The notes beneath the pieces are model-generated. The model was not told the DNA's origin. It did not search any database and saw only the letters and a list, made by a program, of their open reading frames with translations. Positions 9,718-30,269 of a stretch of DNA of 64,000 nt are shown piece by piece. A program made the translations under genes and the position numbers. The stretch spans positions 445,796 through 509,795 of the forward strand of contig NZ_BSSE01000001.1 in NCBI RefSeq assembly GCF_030268965.1, in the 5' to 3' direction. The stretch's first letter is position 1. The number at the start of each line of letters is the position of its first letter. Origin of the DNA: Microtetraspora sp. NBRC 16547. Its GTDB lineage: Bacteria; Actinomycetota; Actinomycetes; Streptosporangiales; Streptosporangiaceae.

Positions 9718-10116
9718 TTACCAGACGTAGGCGAGGACTTCCCCGCCCACTCCACGCTTGCCGGCCTGCTTGTCGGTCATGAGGCCGCCGGACGTCGAAA
9801 TGATCGCGACGCCCAGGCCGCCCAGAACGCGGGGCAGGTTGTCCTTCTTTGCATAGACCCGCAGACCGGGCTTGGATACCCGGCGCAGGCCCGCGAGCGA
9901 ACGCTCACGGCTCGGCCCGAACTTGAGCTCCACCACGAGGTTCTTGCCGACCTTGGCGTCCTCGACGCTCCAGGCCTGGATGTAGCCCTCCTGCTGGAGG
10001 ATCTCGGCGATGTGCGCCTTGATCTTCGAGTACGGCATGGTCACGGTGTCGTGATACGCCGAGTTCGCGTTACGCAGACGCGTCAGCATGTCTGCGATCG
10101 GGTCGGTCATCGTCAT
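9718..10116 (-). CDS. rpsH: 30S ribosomal protein S8
   Basis: Central-domain 16S rRNA-binding protein and, in enterobacteria, the spc-operon repressor. 132 residues: [20 protein letters not shown], conserved C-terminal [25 protein letters not shown]-type end. ATG at 10116 with GAGGAAGG 9 bases upstream; a second ATG at 10110 is possible. A 160-bp spacer separates it from rpsN. Confidence 0.97.
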   Translation of the reverse strand: MTMTDPIADMLTRLRNANSAYHDTVTMPYSKIKAHIAEILQQEGYIQAWSVEDAKVGKNLVVELKFGPSRERSLAGLRRVSKPGLRVYAKKDNLPRVLGGLGVAIISTSGGLMTDKQAGKRGVGGEVLAYVW

Positions 10117-10276
10117 GGCCGGTGGCCTTCCTCACCGTGGTTTCCACCCTTGATCCGTGTCTCCGACACCTGGTGGACCTACGGTGCGGTCGTGGACGCC
10201 TGAAGGCGTCCGGTTGATATGACTTCTTGGTGCGGCTGGCGCCACGCGGGGCCATGGTCCCGGCCCCGCGACAGGT

Positions 10277-10462
10277 CTACCAGCTCGACTTGGTGATGCC
10301 GGGCAGCTCGCCCCGGTGCGCCATCTCGCGGAAGCACACGCGGCAGAGCCCGAACTTGCGGTACACAGCGCGGGGACGGCCACAGCGCGAGCACCGAGTG
10401 TACGCCCGGACCTCGAACTTCGCCTTACGCGCTGCCTTGACCTTGAGCGACGTCTTCGCCAT
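10277..10462 (-). CDS. rpsN: 30S ribosomal protein S14, zinc-binding type Z
   Basis: Head protein of the 30S subunit, the short 61-residue type Z. The zinc knuckle is complete: Cys24, Cys27, Cys40, Cys43 ([20 protein letters not shown]). The start ATG at 10462 gives [20 protein letters not shown]; the open frame upstream is antisense-type noise within rplE. Lies 2 bp after rplE. Actinomycetes often hold a zinc-free paralogue elsewhere; none is in this window. Confidence 0.96.
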   Translation of the reverse strand: MAKTSLKVKAARKAKFEVRAYTRCSRCGRPRAVYRKFGLCRVCFREMAHRGELPGITKSSW

Positions 10463-10464
10463 GA

Positions 10465-11034
10465 TCAGGCCTCCTTGAACGGGAATCCGAGGAGCTTCAG
10501 CAGCGCCCGGCCCTGGTCGTCGTTCGTTGCGGTGGTCACGACCGTGATGTCCATGCCCCGCTGCCGGTCGACCTTGTCCTGGTCGACCTCGTGGAACATG
10601 ACCTGCTCGGTGAGCCCGAACGTGTAGTTGCCGTTGCCGTCGAACTGCTTCGGCGACAGGCCGCGGAAGTCCCGGATACGCGGGAGCGCCAGCGACAGCA
10701 GCCGGTCCAGGAACTCCCACATGCGGTCACCGCGCAGCGTCACGTGCGCGCCGATCGGCATGCCCTCACGCAGCTTGAACTGCGCGATGGACTTGCGGGC
10801 GCGGGCGACGGCCGGCTTCTGACCGGTGATCACGGTGAGGTCGCGGACGGCGCCCTCGATGAGCTTGGAGTCGCGAGCGGCCTCGCCGACGCCCATGTTC
10901 ACCTTGATCTTGGTGATGGTGGGCACCAGCATGATGTTCTCGATGCCGAACTCCTCGCGCAGCTTCGCGATGATCTCCTCGCGGTAGCGCTGCTTGAGGC
11001 GCGGGATCGTGCGCTCTTCAGTCGTGGCGGTCAT
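10465..11034 (-). CDS. rplE: 50S ribosomal protein L5
   Basis: 5S rRNA-binding protein of the central protuberance that contacts P-site tRNA. 189 residues. Conserved [20 protein letters not shown], the [21 protein letters not shown] motif region, and C-terminal [20 protein letters not shown]. The ATG start overlaps the rplX stop by one base (TGATG), indicating coupled translation. Confidence 0.97.
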   Translation of the reverse strand: MTATTEERTIPRLKQRYREEIIAKLREEFGIENIMLVPTITKIKVNMGVGEAARDSKLIEGAVRDLTVITGQKPAVARARKSIAQFKLREGMPIGAHVTLRGDRMWEFLDRLLSLALPRIRDFRGLSPKQFDGNGNYTFGLTEQVMFHEVDQDKVDRQRGMDITVVTTATNDDQGRALLKLLGFPFKEA

Positions 11035-11333
11035 CAGTTGTCCTCACCCGTCTTGTCGGCCTTCTCGTCGGCCTTCTTCTCGGGCTTCTCGTCATCCTTG
11101 AGCTTCTTGACGTTGCTCACGTGGATGGGAGCCTCCATGGTCTGCACGCCGCCTTCCTTGGCGCCACGCGGGCCCTGGTGGGTCACCTTGGAGTGCTTCT
11201 TGACCAGGTTCACGCCCTCGACCACCACGCGATCCTCGCGCGGGAAGGCGGCGATGATGCGGCCCTTGGCACCCTTGTCCTTGCCGGCGATGACCTGGAC
11301 GAGGTCACCCTTCTTCACATGCAGCTTCGACAT
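11034..11333 (-). CDS. rplX: 50S ribosomal protein L24
   Basis: Assembly initiator at the 5' end of 23S rRNA, close to the peptide exit. 99 residues. The KOW motif [20 protein letters not shown] is at the N-terminus, followed by [12 protein letters not shown]. The C-terminal 20 residues are unusually rich in Lys, Asp and Glu ([20 protein letters not shown]), an acidic-basic tail typical of some actinomycetes. Start directly abuts the rplN stop. Confidence 0.97.
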   Translation of the reverse strand: MSKLHVKKGDLVQVIAGKDKGAKGRIIAAFPREDRVVVEGVNLVKKHSKVTHQGPRGAKEGGVQTMEAPIHVSNVKKLKDDEKPEKKADEKADKTGEDN

Positions 11334-11702
11334 TTACAACACCTCCGGAGCGAGCGAGATGATGCGCATGAACTTCTTGTCGCGCAGCTCACGGCCGACG
11401 GGGCCGAAGATACGCGTGCCCCGGGGGTCACCGCTGTCCTTGATGATGACGGCGGCGTTCTCGTCGAAGCGGATGTAGGAGCCATCGGGGCGGCGGCGCT
11501 CCTTGACGGTGCGCACCACGACAGCCTTGACAACGTCGCCCTTTTTCACGCCGCCACCGGGAATGGCGTCCTTCACCGTCGCAACGATGATGTCGCCGAT
11601 GCCCGCGTAGCGCCGGCCCGAGCCGCCGAGCACGCGGATGCAGAGAATCTCCTTGGCACCCGTGTTGTCGGCGACCTTGAGTCGCGACTCCTGCTGGATC
11701 AC
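11334..11702 (-). CDS. rplN: 50S ribosomal protein L14
   Basis: Interface protein of the 50S subunit forming bridge B8. 122 residues, the standard length: [39 protein letters not shown], and C-terminal [23 protein letters not shown] start. First gene after a 344-bp spacer from rpsQ, where the S10 and spc operons meet, so it may have its own promoter; none is obvious. Confidence 0.97.
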   Translation of the reverse strand: MIQQESRLKVADNTGAKEILCIRVLGGSGRRYAGIGDIIVATVKDAIPGGGVKKGDVVKAVVVRTVKERRRPDGSYIRFDENAAVIIKDSGDPRGTRIFGPVGRELRDKKFMRIISLAPEVL

Positions 11703-12046
11703 GTCAACTCCTGTTTGTCGCGCCGGTTCTCACCTGGGAGGTGAGCCTGGCGGAACCTGATGTGGTCTTGTTCCCCCGGCGACAGCGCCGTCCGGTCGAG
11801 TTCCCCTCGCCGCGCACCATTCCGTACGGCTCACGCCGTCCGGCCGTGCCCGGCTCGGTCGTCTCTCCCGCGCACCGCCGCCGCAGGCGGACCGGGCCCG
11901 TGTGGGCCCGACCCCTTGGACACCGTCATGGGGGGCGGTCTCCCACCCCCCACGAGGCGCGTTCTGTGCGGGTGGTCCGGGGGCCTTCCCGGCCGGTACG
12001 GCTCTCGCCGACCGCCCGGGCGCGGGCCCGCCGTCCCCTCCCTGGC
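11703..12046. other. rpsQ-rplN intergenic region (S10/spc boundary)
   Basis: 344 bases without a supported gene. It contains a small hairpin CTCACCT/AGGTGAG near rplN, a GC-rich hairpin at 11893-11910 (CGGGCCC, 4-base loop, GGGCCCG), and one copy of the core GTGCCCGGCTCGG at 11846-11858, shared with the rpmJ-rpsM repeat. No clear promoter was recognised. Confidence 0.55.
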
Positions 12047-12331
12047 CTACTTGGCCTTCTCGAGGATCTCCACGATCCGCCAGCGCTTGCTGGCGGACAG
12101 CGGCCGGGTCTCCATCAGGAGGACGCGGTCGCCGACGCCGCAGGAGTTCTGCTCGTCGTGTGCCTTGTACTTCGTCGTACGGCGAATGATCTTGCCGTAC
12201 AGCGGGTGCTTGACGCGGTCCTCGACGGCGACGACGACGGTCTTGTCCATCTTGTCGCTCACCACGAGACCCTCACGGGTCTTGCGGTAGTTCCGCACCG
12301 ACTTCTCGGTTGTCTCAGTTGCCTCAGCCAT
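12047..12331 (-). CDS. rpsQ: 30S ribosomal protein S17
   Basis: Early 16S rRNA-binding OB-fold protein. 94 residues: [20 protein letters not shown], the [18 protein letters not shown] strand and [20 protein letters not shown]. The ATG start overlaps the last 8 bases of rpmC, a strong sign of coupling. Last gene of the S10 operon. Confidence 0.97.
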   Translation of the reverse strand: MAEATETTEKSVRNYRKTREGLVVSDKMDKTVVVAVEDRVKHPLYGKIIRRTTKYKAHDEQNSCGVGDRVLLMETRPLSASKRWRIVEILEKAK

Positions 12332-12560
12332 CGCTCGACTCCTTCTCGACCGTGACGATGCCCAGCTCGCGCTCGCGCATCACGGTGTAGATACGGGCGA
12401 TCTCGCGGCGGACGGCCCGCAGCCGCCCGTGGCTCTCCAACTGTCCGGTCGCCGCCTGGAAGCGGAGGTTGAACAGCTCCTCCTTGGCTTCCTTCAGCTT
12501 CTGGACCAGGGCGTCCTGGTCCTCCACACGCAGCTCACCGGCGGTCAGGCCCTTAGCCAT
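12324..12560 (-). CDS. rpmC: 50S ribosomal protein L29
   Basis: Two-helix protein at the peptide exit, close to the SRP and trigger factor sites. 78 residues from the ATG at 12560 ([20 protein letters not shown]); a GTG codon directly in front is less likely because the ATG forms a TGATG overlap with the rplP stop. The motif [20 protein letters not shown] is characteristic. Confidence 0.96.
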   Translation of the reverse strand: MAKGLTAGELRVEDQDALVQKLKEAKEELFNLRFQAATGQLESHGRLRAVRREIARIYTVMRERELGIVTVEKESSDG

Positions 12561-12979
12561 CACGCCTCACCCACTTCACGCTTAACGAACCGGCACTTCA
12601 TGGGGAGCTTGTGCATCGCGCGCCGCATGGCCTCACGCGCCACCGGCTCGGCGACACCCGAGAGCTCGAACATGACGCGACCGGGCTTGACATTGGCGAT
12701 CCACCACTCCGGCGAACCCTTACCGGAACCCATGCGGGTCTCGGCCGGCTTCTTGGTGAGGGGACGGTCCGGGTAGATGTTGATCCACACCTTGCCGCCA
12801 CGGCGGATGTGCCGGGTCATGGCGATACGAGCCGACTCGATCTGGCGGTTGGTCACATAGGAGTGCTCAAGCGCCTGAATGCCGAACTCGCCGAACACGA
12901 CCCTGGTGCCGCCCTTGGCGGCGCCGCTGCGGTCGGGCCGGTGCTGCTTACGGTGCTTGACCCTGCGTGGGATCAGCAT
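12560..12979 (-). CDS. rplP: 50S ribosomal protein L16
   Basis: Positions A-site tRNA and the L7/L12 side of the 50S subunit. 139 residues: [59 protein letters not shown]. The Arg81-type hydroxylation region is conserved in sequence. Two bases follow rpsC; overlaps rpmC by TGATG. Confidence 0.97.
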   Translation of the reverse strand: MLIPRRVKHRKQHRPDRSGAAKGGTRVVFGEFGIQALEHSYVTNRQIESARIAMTRHIRRGGKVWINIYPDRPLTKKPAETRMGSGKGSPEWWIANVKPGRVMFELSGVAEPVAREAMRRAMHKLPMKCRFVKREVGEA

Positions 12980-12981
12980 GG

Positions 12982-13830
12982 TCAGCTCCCTTCAGCACCC
13001 GGCTGCTCCGCCGGGCCGGTCTCAGGGGCAGCCTGTGCGGCGGCCTCGGTTCTGGGGGCGCGGTCCGAACGGCCACCGGCGCCACGACGCGGACGGTCGC
13101 CACCGCCACGACGCGGACGCTCGCCGGCGCCACCACGACGGTCGTCGCGCTCGCGACGCTGACCGGCGCGGGCACCTGCCGCGGCCGCCTCGCGCTCGGC
13201 GCGGCTGGTCGGGGCCTCACCCTTGTAGATCCACACCTTCACGCCGATGCGGCCGAAGGTGGTGCGGGCCTCGTAGAAGCCGTAGTCGATGTCGGCACGG
13301 AGCGTGTGCAGGGGCACGCGGCCCTCGCGGTAGAACTCCGAGCGCGACATCTCGGCGCCGCCCAGACGACCGGAGCACTGGACACGGATGCCCTTGGCGC
13401 CGCTCTTCATGGCGGACTGCATGGCCTTGCGCATGGCCCGGCGGAACGAGACGCGGCTGGAGAGCTGCTCGGCCACGCCCTGCGCGACGAGCTGCGCGTC
13501 GATCTCGGGGTTCTTCACCTCGAGGATGTTCAGCTGGACCTGCTTCTTGGTCAGCTTCTCCAGGTCGCCGCGGATGCGGTCGGCCTCGGCGCCGCGACGG
13601 CCGATGACGATGCCCGGCCGGGCGGTGTGGATGTCGACCTGGACGCGATCGGTGGTGCGCTCGATCTCGACCTTGGAGATACCGGCCCGCTCCATGCCCT
13701 TCTGCAGCATGCGACGGATCGACACGTCCTCGGCAACGTACGACTTGTAGAGCTTGTCGGCGTACCACCGGCTCTTGAAGTCGGTCGTGATGCCGAGGCG
13801 GAACCCGTGCGGGTTAACCTTCTGGCCCAC
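12982..13830 (-). CDS. rpsC: 30S ribosomal protein S3
   Basis: mRNA-entry-channel protein with helicase role. The open frame reaches 13962, but the start is GTG at 13830 ([20 protein letters not shown]), which overlaps the rplV stop as TAGTG. 282 residues. KH domain near residues 40-110 ([13 protein letters not shown]), then the S3 C-terminal domain ending EAPTSRAE. The last 75 residues form an Arg/Gly-rich low-complexity tail that becomes acidic at the end, longer than in E. coli (233 residues). Confidence 0.96.
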   Translation of the reverse strand: MGQKVNPHGFRLGITTDFKSRWYADKLYKSYVAEDVSIRRMLQKGMERAGISKVEIERTTDRVQVDIHTARPGIVIGRRGAEADRIRGDLEKLTKKQVQLNILEVKNPEIDAQLVAQGVAEQLSSRVSFRRAMRKAMQSAMKSGAKGIRVQCSGRLGGAEMSRSEFYREGRVPLHTLRADIDYGFYEARTTFGRIGVKVWIYKGEAPTSRAEREAAAAGARAGQRRERDDRRGGAGERPRRGGGDRPRRGAGGRSDRAPRTEAAAQAAPETGPAEQPGAEGS

Positions 13831-14183
13831 TAGCGGGTCCTTCCCTTCGGCTCGCGGGACTCCACAATCACAGTGATGTGGCTGGTCCGCTTGTTGATCC
13901 GATAGGCACGACCCTGGGCACGCGGACGGAACCGCTTCAGCGTCGGTCCCTCGTCGACCCACGCGCGGCTCACAATGAGCGTCTCACGGTCGAGCTTGAA
14001 GTTGTGCTCAGCGTTCGCGATCGCGCTCGAGAGCACCTTGTAAACGGTCTCGCTCGCCGCCTGGGGAGCGAACTGCAGCACGGCCTGCGCCTCCGAAGCG
14101 GGCAGCCCGCGAATGAGGTCCACCACACGGCGGGCCTTCCGGGGCGTGTGGCGCGCATACCGCGCCTGTGCCCTGGCTTCCAT
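13830..14183 (-). CDS. rplV: 50S ribosomal protein L22
   Basis: Lines the peptide exit tunnel; its hairpin meets macrolides. 117 residues: [39 protein letters not shown], and the tunnel hairpin [19 protein letters not shown]. No insertion or deletion of the kind linked to erythromycin resistance is apparent. Precedes rpsC with a one-base stop-start overlap. Confidence 0.97.
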   Translation of the reverse strand: MEARAQARYARHTPRKARRVVDLIRGLPASEAQAVLQFAPQAASETVYKVLSSAIANAEHNFKLDRETLIVSRAWVDEGPTLKRFRPRAQGRAYRINKRTSHITVIVESREPKGRTR

Positions 14184-14215
14184 CGCTGTCTCCTCTGATG
14201 CTTACTTGAAGGCGC

Positions 14216-14494
14216 TTACCGCCGGCTGCGGCGGTCTTCCTTGACGTGGCTGCGGAACGTCCGCGTGGGAGCGAACTCACCGAGCTTGTGACCGATCATC
14301 GACTCGGTGACGAACACCGGGACGTGCTTGCGGCCGTCGTGCACGGCGATCGTGTGACCCAGCATGTCGGGCACGATCATGGAGCGCCGCGACCACGTCT
14401 TGATGACGTTCTTGGTGCCCTTCTCGTTCTGGGCGTCCACCTTCTTCTGAAGGTGGTCGTCCACAAAAGGACCCTTCTTAAGGCTACGTGGCAT
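14216..14494 (-). CDS. rpsS: 30S ribosomal protein S19
   Basis: Head protein of the 30S subunit that bridges to the 50S central protuberance. 92 residues: [54 protein letters not shown]. Between rplB and rplV in the standard S10 order. Confidence 0.97.
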   Translation of the reverse strand: MPRSLKKGPFVDDHLQKKVDAQNEKGTKNVIKTWSRRSMIVPDMLGHTIAVHDGRKHVPVFVTESMIGHKLGEFAPTRTFRSHVKEDRRSRR

Positions 14495-14505
14495 TTCGGC
14501 TGCTC

Positions 14506-15342
14506 CTACCGCTTCTTCCTCTTGCTCCGACGACGGATGATCAGCCGGTCGCTGGCCTTGTTCGCCTGTCGGGTGCGGCCCTCGGGCTTGCCCTTCGGGT
14601 TCACCGGGTGACGACCGCCGGAGGTCTTGCCCTCACCACCACCGTGCGGGTGGTCGACCGGGTTCATGGCGACACCGCGGACCGTGGGGCGCTTGCCCTT
14701 CCAGCGGTTACGGCCGGCCTTGCCGATGTTGATGTTGGCCTGCTCGGCGTTGCCCACCTGGCCGACACTGGCCCGGCAGCGGACGTCGACCTGGCGCATT
14801 TCTCCGGACGGCATACGCAGCGTGGCGTACGTGCCCTCCTTCGCGAGCAGCTGGATCTGCGCGCCGGCGCTACGGCCGAGCTTCGCGCCACCGCCCGGAC
14901 GGAGCTCCACCGCGTGGATGAAGGTACCGGTCGGGATGTTGCGCAGGGGCAGGCAGTTGCCCGGCTTGATGTCGGCGCCAGGGCCGTTCTCGATACGGTC
15001 ACCCTGCTTGAGGCCGGTCGGCGCGAGAATGTAGCGCTTCTCGCCGTCGGCGTAGTGCAGCAGCGCGATACGGGAGGTCCGGTTCGGGTCGTACTCGATG
15101 TGAGCGACCTTGGCGGGGATCCCGTCCTTGTCGTGGCGGCGGAAGTCGATGATCCGGTAGGCGCGCTTGTGCCCGCCGCCCTGGTGTCGGGCGGTGACCC
15201 GGCCGTGGACGTTACGGCCGCCCTTGCTGTGCAGGGGAGCAAGCAGCGACTTCTCGGGCGTGCTGCGCGTGATCTCGGCAAAGTCCGAGACGCTCGCGCC
15301 GCGGCGACCCGGGGTCGTCGGCTTGTACTTACGGATGCCCAT
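14506..15342 (-). CDS. rplB: 50S ribosomal protein L2
   Basis: Oldest core protein near the peptidyl transferase centre, needed for subunit joining. 278 residues: [40 protein letters not shown], and the catalytic-centre signature [20 protein letters not shown] with the invariant His. C-terminal basic tail [15 protein letters not shown]. Confidence 0.97.
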   Translation of the reverse strand: MGIRKYKPTTPGRRGASVSDFAEITRSTPEKSLLAPLHSKGGRNVHGRVTARHQGGGHKRAYRIIDFRRHDKDGIPAKVAHIEYDPNRTSRIALLHYADGEKRYILAPTGLKQGDRIENGPGADIKPGNCLPLRNIPTGTFIHAVELRPGGGAKLGRSAGAQIQLLAKEGTYATLRMPSGEMRQVDVRCRASVGQVGNAEQANINIGKAGRNRWKGKRPTVRGVAMNPVDHPHGGGEGKTSGGRHPVNPKGKPEGRTRQANKASDRLIIRRRSKRKKR

Positions 15343-15484
15343 CTTTTTCGTTCATCCTTCGTCGGTTCATACCGGTCGGAGTCCGCCTCACGGCGGTCCC
15401 CCCGGTGCTAACTACGTGGGTCGGGGGCCCGGTGCCGAACCTCAATCGGTACGGCAGGGCACCCTTCCCTTACGCGGCAGACCC

Positions 15485-15787
15485 TCAGCCGATCTGGCCG
15501 AAGATGTCGATCCGCTCGCCCTCGGCCAGGCTCACAATCGCGCGCTTGGTGTCGGGGCGCTGACCGAATCCCGTCCGGGTCCGCTTGCGCTTGCCCTGGC
15601 GGTTGATCGTGTTCACGCTGGTGACCTTGACGCCGAAGATCTGCTCGACGGCGATCTTCACCTGCGTCTTGTTGGCACCCTTGCGCACCAGGAAGGTGTA
15701 CTTGTTGTTCTCATCGATCAGGCCGTAGCTCTTCTCAGAGACGATCGGCTTGAGGATGATGTCGCGCGGGTCGGCGATCTTCTCCAT
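15485..15787 (-). CDS. rplW: 50S ribosomal protein L23
   Basis: Exit-port docking site for trigger factor and SRP. The true start is ATG 15787 ([20 protein letters not shown]); 28 further in-frame codons upstream overlap rplD and are noise. 100 residues. [20 protein letters not shown] is conserved. The start shares a TGATG with the rplD stop. 142 bp to rplB. Confidence 0.96.
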   Translation of the reverse strand: MEKIADPRDIILKPIVSEKSYGLIDENNKYTFLVRKGANKTQVKIAVEQIFGVKVTSVNTINRQGKRKRTRTGFGQRPDTKRAIVSLAEGERIDIFGQIG

Positions 15788-16434
15788 CAGACCTCTTCCT
15801 TCCCGCTCTTCGCGAGCCGCGCCACGACCTGGTCGTAGGCCTCCTGAGTGAAGACCACGTCGTCGTAGCACAGAACGTCGTAGGTGTTCAGCTGCCCGGC
15901 GTCCAGCAGGTGGACCTCGGGCGCGTTGCGCAGGCTGAGCCAGGTCAGCTCGTCGTTCTCGTCGACGACGACGAGGACGCTGCGGGCCTGCGTGATCTTG
16001 CGGAGCGACTCGAGAGCGGCCTTGGTCTTGGGCGTCTCACCCGTGACCAGCGTGCTCACGACGTGCACGCGGCCGCCGCTCGCCCGGTCGGAGAGGGCAC
16101 CGCGCAGCGCGGCGGCCTTCATCTTCTTGGGCGTCCGCTGCTCGTACGAGCGCGGCTGCGGACCGTGGACGACGCCACCGCCCGCGAACTGCGGAGCACG
16201 GGTCGAACCCTGGCGGGCGCGGCCGGTGCCCTTCTGGCGGTACGGCTTCTTGCCGCCACCGCGGACGTCACCACGGGTCTTGGTCGCGTGGGTGCCCTGC
16301 CGGCGAGCGGCGAGCTGCGCGACGACGACCTGGTGGATCAGCGGAATGTTGACCTTGGCGCCGAAGATGTCCTCCGGCAGGTCGACGGTGCCCGCCTTGG
16401 CACCGCTGGCGTCGAGGACGTCAATGCTCGTCAC
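15787..16434 (-). CDS. rplD: 50S ribosomal protein L4
   Basis: Tunnel-constriction protein, and repressor of the S10 operon in E. coli. 215 residues. GTG start at 16434 overlapping the rplC stop (GTGA). The tunnel loop [20 protein letters not shown] is intact, with [19 protein letters not shown] after it. Confidence 0.97.
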   Translation of the reverse strand: MTSIDVLDASGAKAGTVDLPEDIFGAKVNIPLIHQVVVAQLAARRQGTHATKTRGDVRGGGKKPYRQKGTGRARQGSTRAPQFAGGGVVHGPQPRSYEQRTPKKMKAAALRGALSDRASGGRVHVVSTLVTGETPKTKAALESLRKITQARSVLVVVDENDELTWLSLRNAPEVHLLDAGQLNTYDVLCYDDVVFTQEAYDQVVARLAKSGKEEV

Positions 16435-17084
16435 TTCGCAGCCCCCTTCTTGGCAGCGGTGCGGATGAGGACCAGGCTGCCGTTGGCGCCGGGGATCGCA
16501 CCCTTGATCAGGATGAGGCCCTTCTCAGCGTCCACGGCGTGGACCTTCAGGCTCTGGATGGTGGTGCGGGCGTTACCCATACGACCGGCCATACGCAGGC
16601 CCTTGAAGACGCGGCCCGGAGTGGCGCAGCCGCCGATGGAGCCCGGCGAGCGGTGCTTGCGCTGCGTACCGTGCGAAGCGCTCAGACCACCGAAGTTGTG
16701 GCGCTTCATGACGCCCGCGAAGCCCTTGCCCTTGCTCTTGCCCGTCACGTCGACGTGCTGCCCGGCCTCGAAGGTGTCCGCGAGGACCTCCTGGCCGATG
16801 GTGTACTCGGAGGCGTCCTCGGTGCGGACCTCGGTGAAGTACCGGCGCGGCGTGATGTCGTGCTTGCGCAGGTAGTCGCCGAGCGGCTTGTTGACCTTGC
16901 GCGGGTCGACCTGCCCGTAACCGAGCTGGATGGCGGAGTAGCCGTCCTTCTCCGGCGTGCGGACCCTGGTCACCACGCACGGACCGGCCTCGACCACGGT
17001 CACCGGGACGATCCGGTTCGCCTCATCGAAGACCTGGGTCATGCCGAGCTTCTTGCCCAGGACGCCCTTGATCTGCTTAGCCAT
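16431..17084 (-). CDS. rplC: 50S ribosomal protein L3
   Basis: 23S rRNA assembly-initiator protein whose loop reaches the peptidyl transferase centre. 217 residues: [60 protein letters not shown] and [18 protein letters not shown]. The centre loop looks normal, without visible pleuromutilin-type changes. 14 bp after rpsJ. Confidence 0.97.
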   Translation of the reverse strand: MAKQIKGVLGKKLGMTQVFDEANRIVPVTVVEAGPCVVTRVRTPEKDGYSAIQLGYGQVDPRKVNKPLGDYLRKHDITPRRYFTEVRTEDASEYTIGQEVLADTFEAGQHVDVTGKSKGKGFAGVMKRHNFGGLSASHGTQRKHRSPGSIGGCATPGRVFKGLRMAGRMGNARTTIQSLKVHAVDAEKGLILIKGAIPGANGSLVLIRTAAKKGAAK

Positions 17085-17098
17085 GTCAGTGCGTTCCC

Positions 17099-17407
17099 TC
17101 AGAGCTTGATCGAGATGTCAACGCCGGCGGGGAGGTCGAGACGCATGAGCGAGTCGACGGTCTTCGGCGTCGGGTCGATGATGTCAATCAGCCGCTTGTG
17201 CGTACGCATCTCAAAGTGCTCGCGGCTGTCCTTGTACTTGTGCGGCGACCGGATGACGCAGTACACGTTCTTCTCGGTCGGCAGCGGCACCGGGCCAGCG
17301 ACCTTGGCACCGGTCCGCGTCACCGTCTCGACGATCTTCTTGGCCGAGCTGTCGATGACCTCGTGGTCATACGCCTTAAGCCGGATGCGGATCTTCTGTC
17401 CCGCCAT
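17099..17407 (-). CDS. rpsJ: 30S ribosomal protein S10
   Basis: Head protein of the 30S subunit and NusE partner in antitermination (binds NusB and NusG, the latter also in this window). 102 residues from ATG 17407 ([20 protein letters not shown]); 23 upstream in-frame codons are not used. [20 protein letters not shown] and the C-terminal [11 protein letters not shown] are conserved. First gene of the S10 operon; the tuf terminator lies 207 bp upstream, so an own promoter is expected. Confidence 0.97.
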   Translation of the reverse strand: MAGQKIRIRLKAYDHEVIDSSAKKIVETVTRTGAKVAGPVPLPTEKNVYCVIRSPHKYKDSREHFEMRTHKRLIDIIDPTPKTVDSLMRLDLPAGVDISIKL

Positions 17408-17613
17408 AATGGCCTCGGTGTCCTTCGCTGTCGTCCTATTAAGCTTCGTGCGGCCTACTGCCGCTTGTGATCCCACGTAACAGACAGTCCGGACCAGGTC
17501 CGGTCTTCCGTGATCCGGCAGTCGTTTCGGTCACATTCCGGCCGAAACGGCTGCGAGATCACGGTCGGGGTCTCCCGTGGGTGCGGGGAAGCGAACGGCT
17601 TCCCTCGTGGTTC

Positions 17614-17644
17614 GGCGGTCAGGCCCGGTGGGGGCCCGACCGCC
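17614..17644 (-). terminator. tuf terminator
   Basis: 13-bp arms with one A-C mismatch (17614-17626 and 17632-17644) around a 5-base loop, 15 bases beyond the tuf stop on the minus strand. It separates the str operon from the S10 operon. No long T-run, as is common in high-GC actinomycetes. Confidence 0.7.
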
Positions 17645-17658
17645 GCCCCGCGATCGTA

Positions 17659-18852
<1,194 letters not shown>

Positions 18853-18960
18853 TGCTCTGTCTCCTTAGAGATTCTGACTTGACTTTCGTCTTCTAATTCA
18901 GGCTCTGTACGGCGGGGCGCCACGAGTGCGCCCCTCCGTACGCGGGCGTTGAGCGTACTG

Positions 18961-21060
<2,100 letters not shown>

Positions 21061-21093
21061 TGCTTTGCGTCCTTAACTCGTCGTAGGTGCCGA

Positions 21094-21564
21094 CTACCAG
21101 CGGTAGTGGGCGAAGGCCTTGTTGGACTCGGCCATCTTGTGCGTGTCCTCACGCCGCTTGACGCTGGCTCCAAGACCGTTGCTGGCGTCGAGAAGCTCGT
21201 TCATGAGCCGCTCGGTCATGGTCTTCTCGCGGCGCGCCCGAGAGTACTGAACGAGCCAGCGGAGGGCCAGAGTAGTGCTACGCGCGGCGCGCACCTCGAC
21301 CGGGACCTGGTAGGTGGCGCCACCCACCCGGCGGCTGCGCACCTCCAGAGTGGGCTTGACGTTGTCGAGCGCACGCTTGAGGGTGACGACCGGGTCGTTG
21401 CCGGTCTTGTCCTTGCAGCCCTCGAGGGCGCCGTAGACGATCGACTGCGCGATGGAACGCTTGCCGTCCAGGAGGACCTTGTTGATCAAGGCGGTCACCA
21501 GCGGCGAGTTGTGCACCGGGTCAGCGACCAGCTGGCGGCGACCAGGGGAACCCTTGCGCGGCAT
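21094..21564 (-). CDS. rpsG: 30S ribosomal protein S7
   Basis: Nucleates the 30S head and contacts E-site tRNA. 156 residues from ATG 21564 ([20 protein letters not shown]). Core motif [20 protein letters not shown], then RRREKTM-type loop ([19 protein letters not shown]) and AFAHYRW at the end. One base separates it from the rpsL stop. Confidence 0.97.
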   Translation of the reverse strand: MPRKGSPGRRQLVADPVHNSPLVTALINKVLLDGKRSIAQSIVYGALEGCKDKTGNDPVVTLKRALDNVKPTLEVRSRRVGGATYQVPVEVRAARSTTLALRWLVQYSRARREKTMTERLMNELLDASNGLGASVKRREDTHKMAESNKAFAHYRW

Positions 21565-21565
21565 G

Positions 21566-21940
21566 TCAGCTCTTCTCCTTCTTAGCGCCGTAGCGGCTGC
21601 GGGCCTGCTTGCGGTTGCGGACACCCTGGGTGTCCAGCGAGCCGCGGATGATCTTGTAGCGAACACCCGGCAGGTCCTTCACACGACCGCCACGCACGAG
21701 CACGATCGAGTGCTCCTGAAGGTTGTGGCCCACACCCGGGATGTAAGCCGTGACCTCGATGCCGTTGGTGAGCCGAACACGCGCGACCTTGCGCAGCGCC
21801 GAGTTGGGCTTCTTGGGGGTCGTGGTGTAAACGCGGGTGCAAACGCCGCGCCGCTGCGGGCTCCCCTTGAGGGCAGGAGTCTTGGTCTTACTGACCTTGT
21901 CCTGCCGGCCCTTGCGGACCAACTGCTGAATCGTGGGCAC
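21566..21940 (-). CDS. rpsL: 30S ribosomal protein S12
   Basis: Decoding-centre protein. 124 residues from GTG 21940 ([20 protein letters not shown]), found by the universal MPTIQQL N-terminus within a longer open frame. Lys43 in [13 protein letters not shown] and Lys88 in [10 protein letters not shown], the sites of streptomycin-resistance substitutions, are both Lys, so a streptomycin-sensitive form is expected. First gene of the str operon, behind a long leader. Confidence 0.97.
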   Translation of the reverse strand: MPTIQQLVRKGRQDKVSKTKTPALKGSPQRRGVCTRVYTTTPKKPNSALRKVARVRLTNGIEVTAYIPGVGHNLQEHSIVLVRGGRVKDLPGVRYKIIRGSLDTQGVRNRKQARSRYGAKKEKS

Positions 21941-22433
21941 CGCGTCTCCGTTTCGTGCCTTGCCGGTGATACGTGGACCCCGGATCGGACAACCGCCCCC
22001 GGCACGCTCGCGATCCGCTGACGCGAACCTCTCAGTGCCCGGCTCGGCAACCATTCCAGGTGATGCTTTCGCAGGTACTGCCGGTGTCATGACCTGCTGG
22101 TTTTGGAACTCCTCCGACCCCCGCGCTCGGGCGTGTCGCGCACTCGCCGCACCACACCCGGTCGAACCCGGTCGATTTGGAGGAGTCCTGCGGCGCTCGC
22201 CACCCTCCCCGAAGCCGGGAACGGCTCTCCAAGCACGCGCATGCGAGCCCATGAACCATGGGCACGAAGGAAAAGAGTACCCAGCGCATCGCAACACGTC
22301 AAAACGGATGCGGCGTGGTTCGTCGTGATCCGTGCCATGGTTCGCGTGGCCCACTCTGATGCGGACCACTACAAGCTCGGAGCGATTATACCCGGACAGC
22401 GGAACCTTCTCGGCCATTTCCGCCGACGCGCAA
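21941..22433. other. str-operon leader and promoter region
   Basis: About 490 bases without a supported gene between the rpoC terminator and rpsL. It holds a consensus promoter near 22274-22302 and a leader of about 325 nt. Within the leader are a hairpin GCCCATG/CATGGGC around 22247-22263, a distant 8-bp pairing ACTCCTCC/GGAGGAGT (near 22108 and 22190), and a diverged copy of the rpmJ repeat at 22021-22052. Confidence 0.55.
22274..22302 (-). promoter_or_regulatory. str-operon promoter (TTGACG-17-TACTCT)
   Basis: On the minus strand TTGACG (22302-22297) and TACTCT (22279-22274) are exactly 17 bases apart, a near-consensus housekeeping-sigma promoter. Predicted start about 22267, giving a 5' leader near 325 nt before rpsL. 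Confidence 0.65.
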
Positions 22434-22475
22434 GGAAGCGTCCGGCACCTGAGCTTCCAGGTGCCGGACGCTTCC
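22434..22475 (-). terminator. rpoC terminator, perfect 18-bp stem
   Basis: Arms 22434-22451 and 22458-22475 are perfect reverse complements (GGAAGCGTCCGGCACCTG and its complement) with a 6-base loop, 9 bases beyond the rpoC stop. It ends the rpoBC operon. Confidence 0.85.
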
Positions 22476-22483
22476 GTTGTGGA

Positions 22484-26359
<3,876 letters not shown>

Positions 26360-26382
26360 TTTTGATCCCCTCAGCTTCTAGA

Positions 26383-29847
<3,465 letters not shown>

Positions 29848-30269
29848 CAGATGTCCTTCCGAGGGCTCGCGGACTGACTACACGCACGCCAGACGACCAT
29901 GCTACAGAGTTACTCAGAGAAGCGGGTCGTCAAAGGGCAGCGCAAAGGGGCAGTGTAGCCGATGGGCATACACCTGTCCACTTCGCTCTCGCTCTGCGCT
30001 CCACGTTGGTGGCAGCATCACCCGTCAGCGCCGAAACGTCAAGCCCGAGGGGCGACATTTCGGCCGACTGATGCCCAGCACGCTGGGTTTTCCCGCTCGC
30101 ATGACCGTCGAACGTCACCGGACCCAGACGATACCCGCGAGCCCGTCCGGCTAACGCTCTGTCACACGGCGAGTCGAACGCTGACCAACGGTCGACACTG
30201 CCTGTGGTCGGTATGTCCTTGCGTAACTCTGGCCAAACATAGTCTTTGCCAACAATTGAATAATCCGGC
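29848..30269. other. rpoB upstream region
   Basis: 422 bases without a supported gene. It contains the strong rpoB promoter at 29952-29980, a TTGACG at 29928-29933 without a good -10, and an imperfect hairpin at 30030-30064 (11-bp arms, one mismatch) that includes another TTGACG. Confidence 0.6.
29952..29980 (-). promoter_or_regulatory. rpoB promoter (TGGACA-17-TACACT)
   Basis: Minus-strand TGGACA (29980-29975) and TACACT (29957-29952) are 17 bases apart. Both match the housekeeping consensus closely. Predicted start about 29945, with a leader near 98 nt before rpoB. Confidence 0.65.

Noticed and set aside
21941-22090. A 49-codon in-frame N-terminal extension of S12
   Set aside because: S12 is universally conserved from MPTIQQ onward. 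The extension has no conserved content and lies in the leader.
22385-22390. A perfect TATAAT on the minus strand upstream of rpsL
   Set aside because: No acceptable -35 box at 16-18 bases. The TTGACG-17-TACTCT promoter nearer to rpsL is much better. It could still be a secondary start.
29899-29933. TTGACG at 29928-29933 as the rpoB -35 box
   Set aside because: The possible -10 boxes are 15, 18 or 23 bases away and match poorly. TGGACA-17-TACACT just upstream is better.
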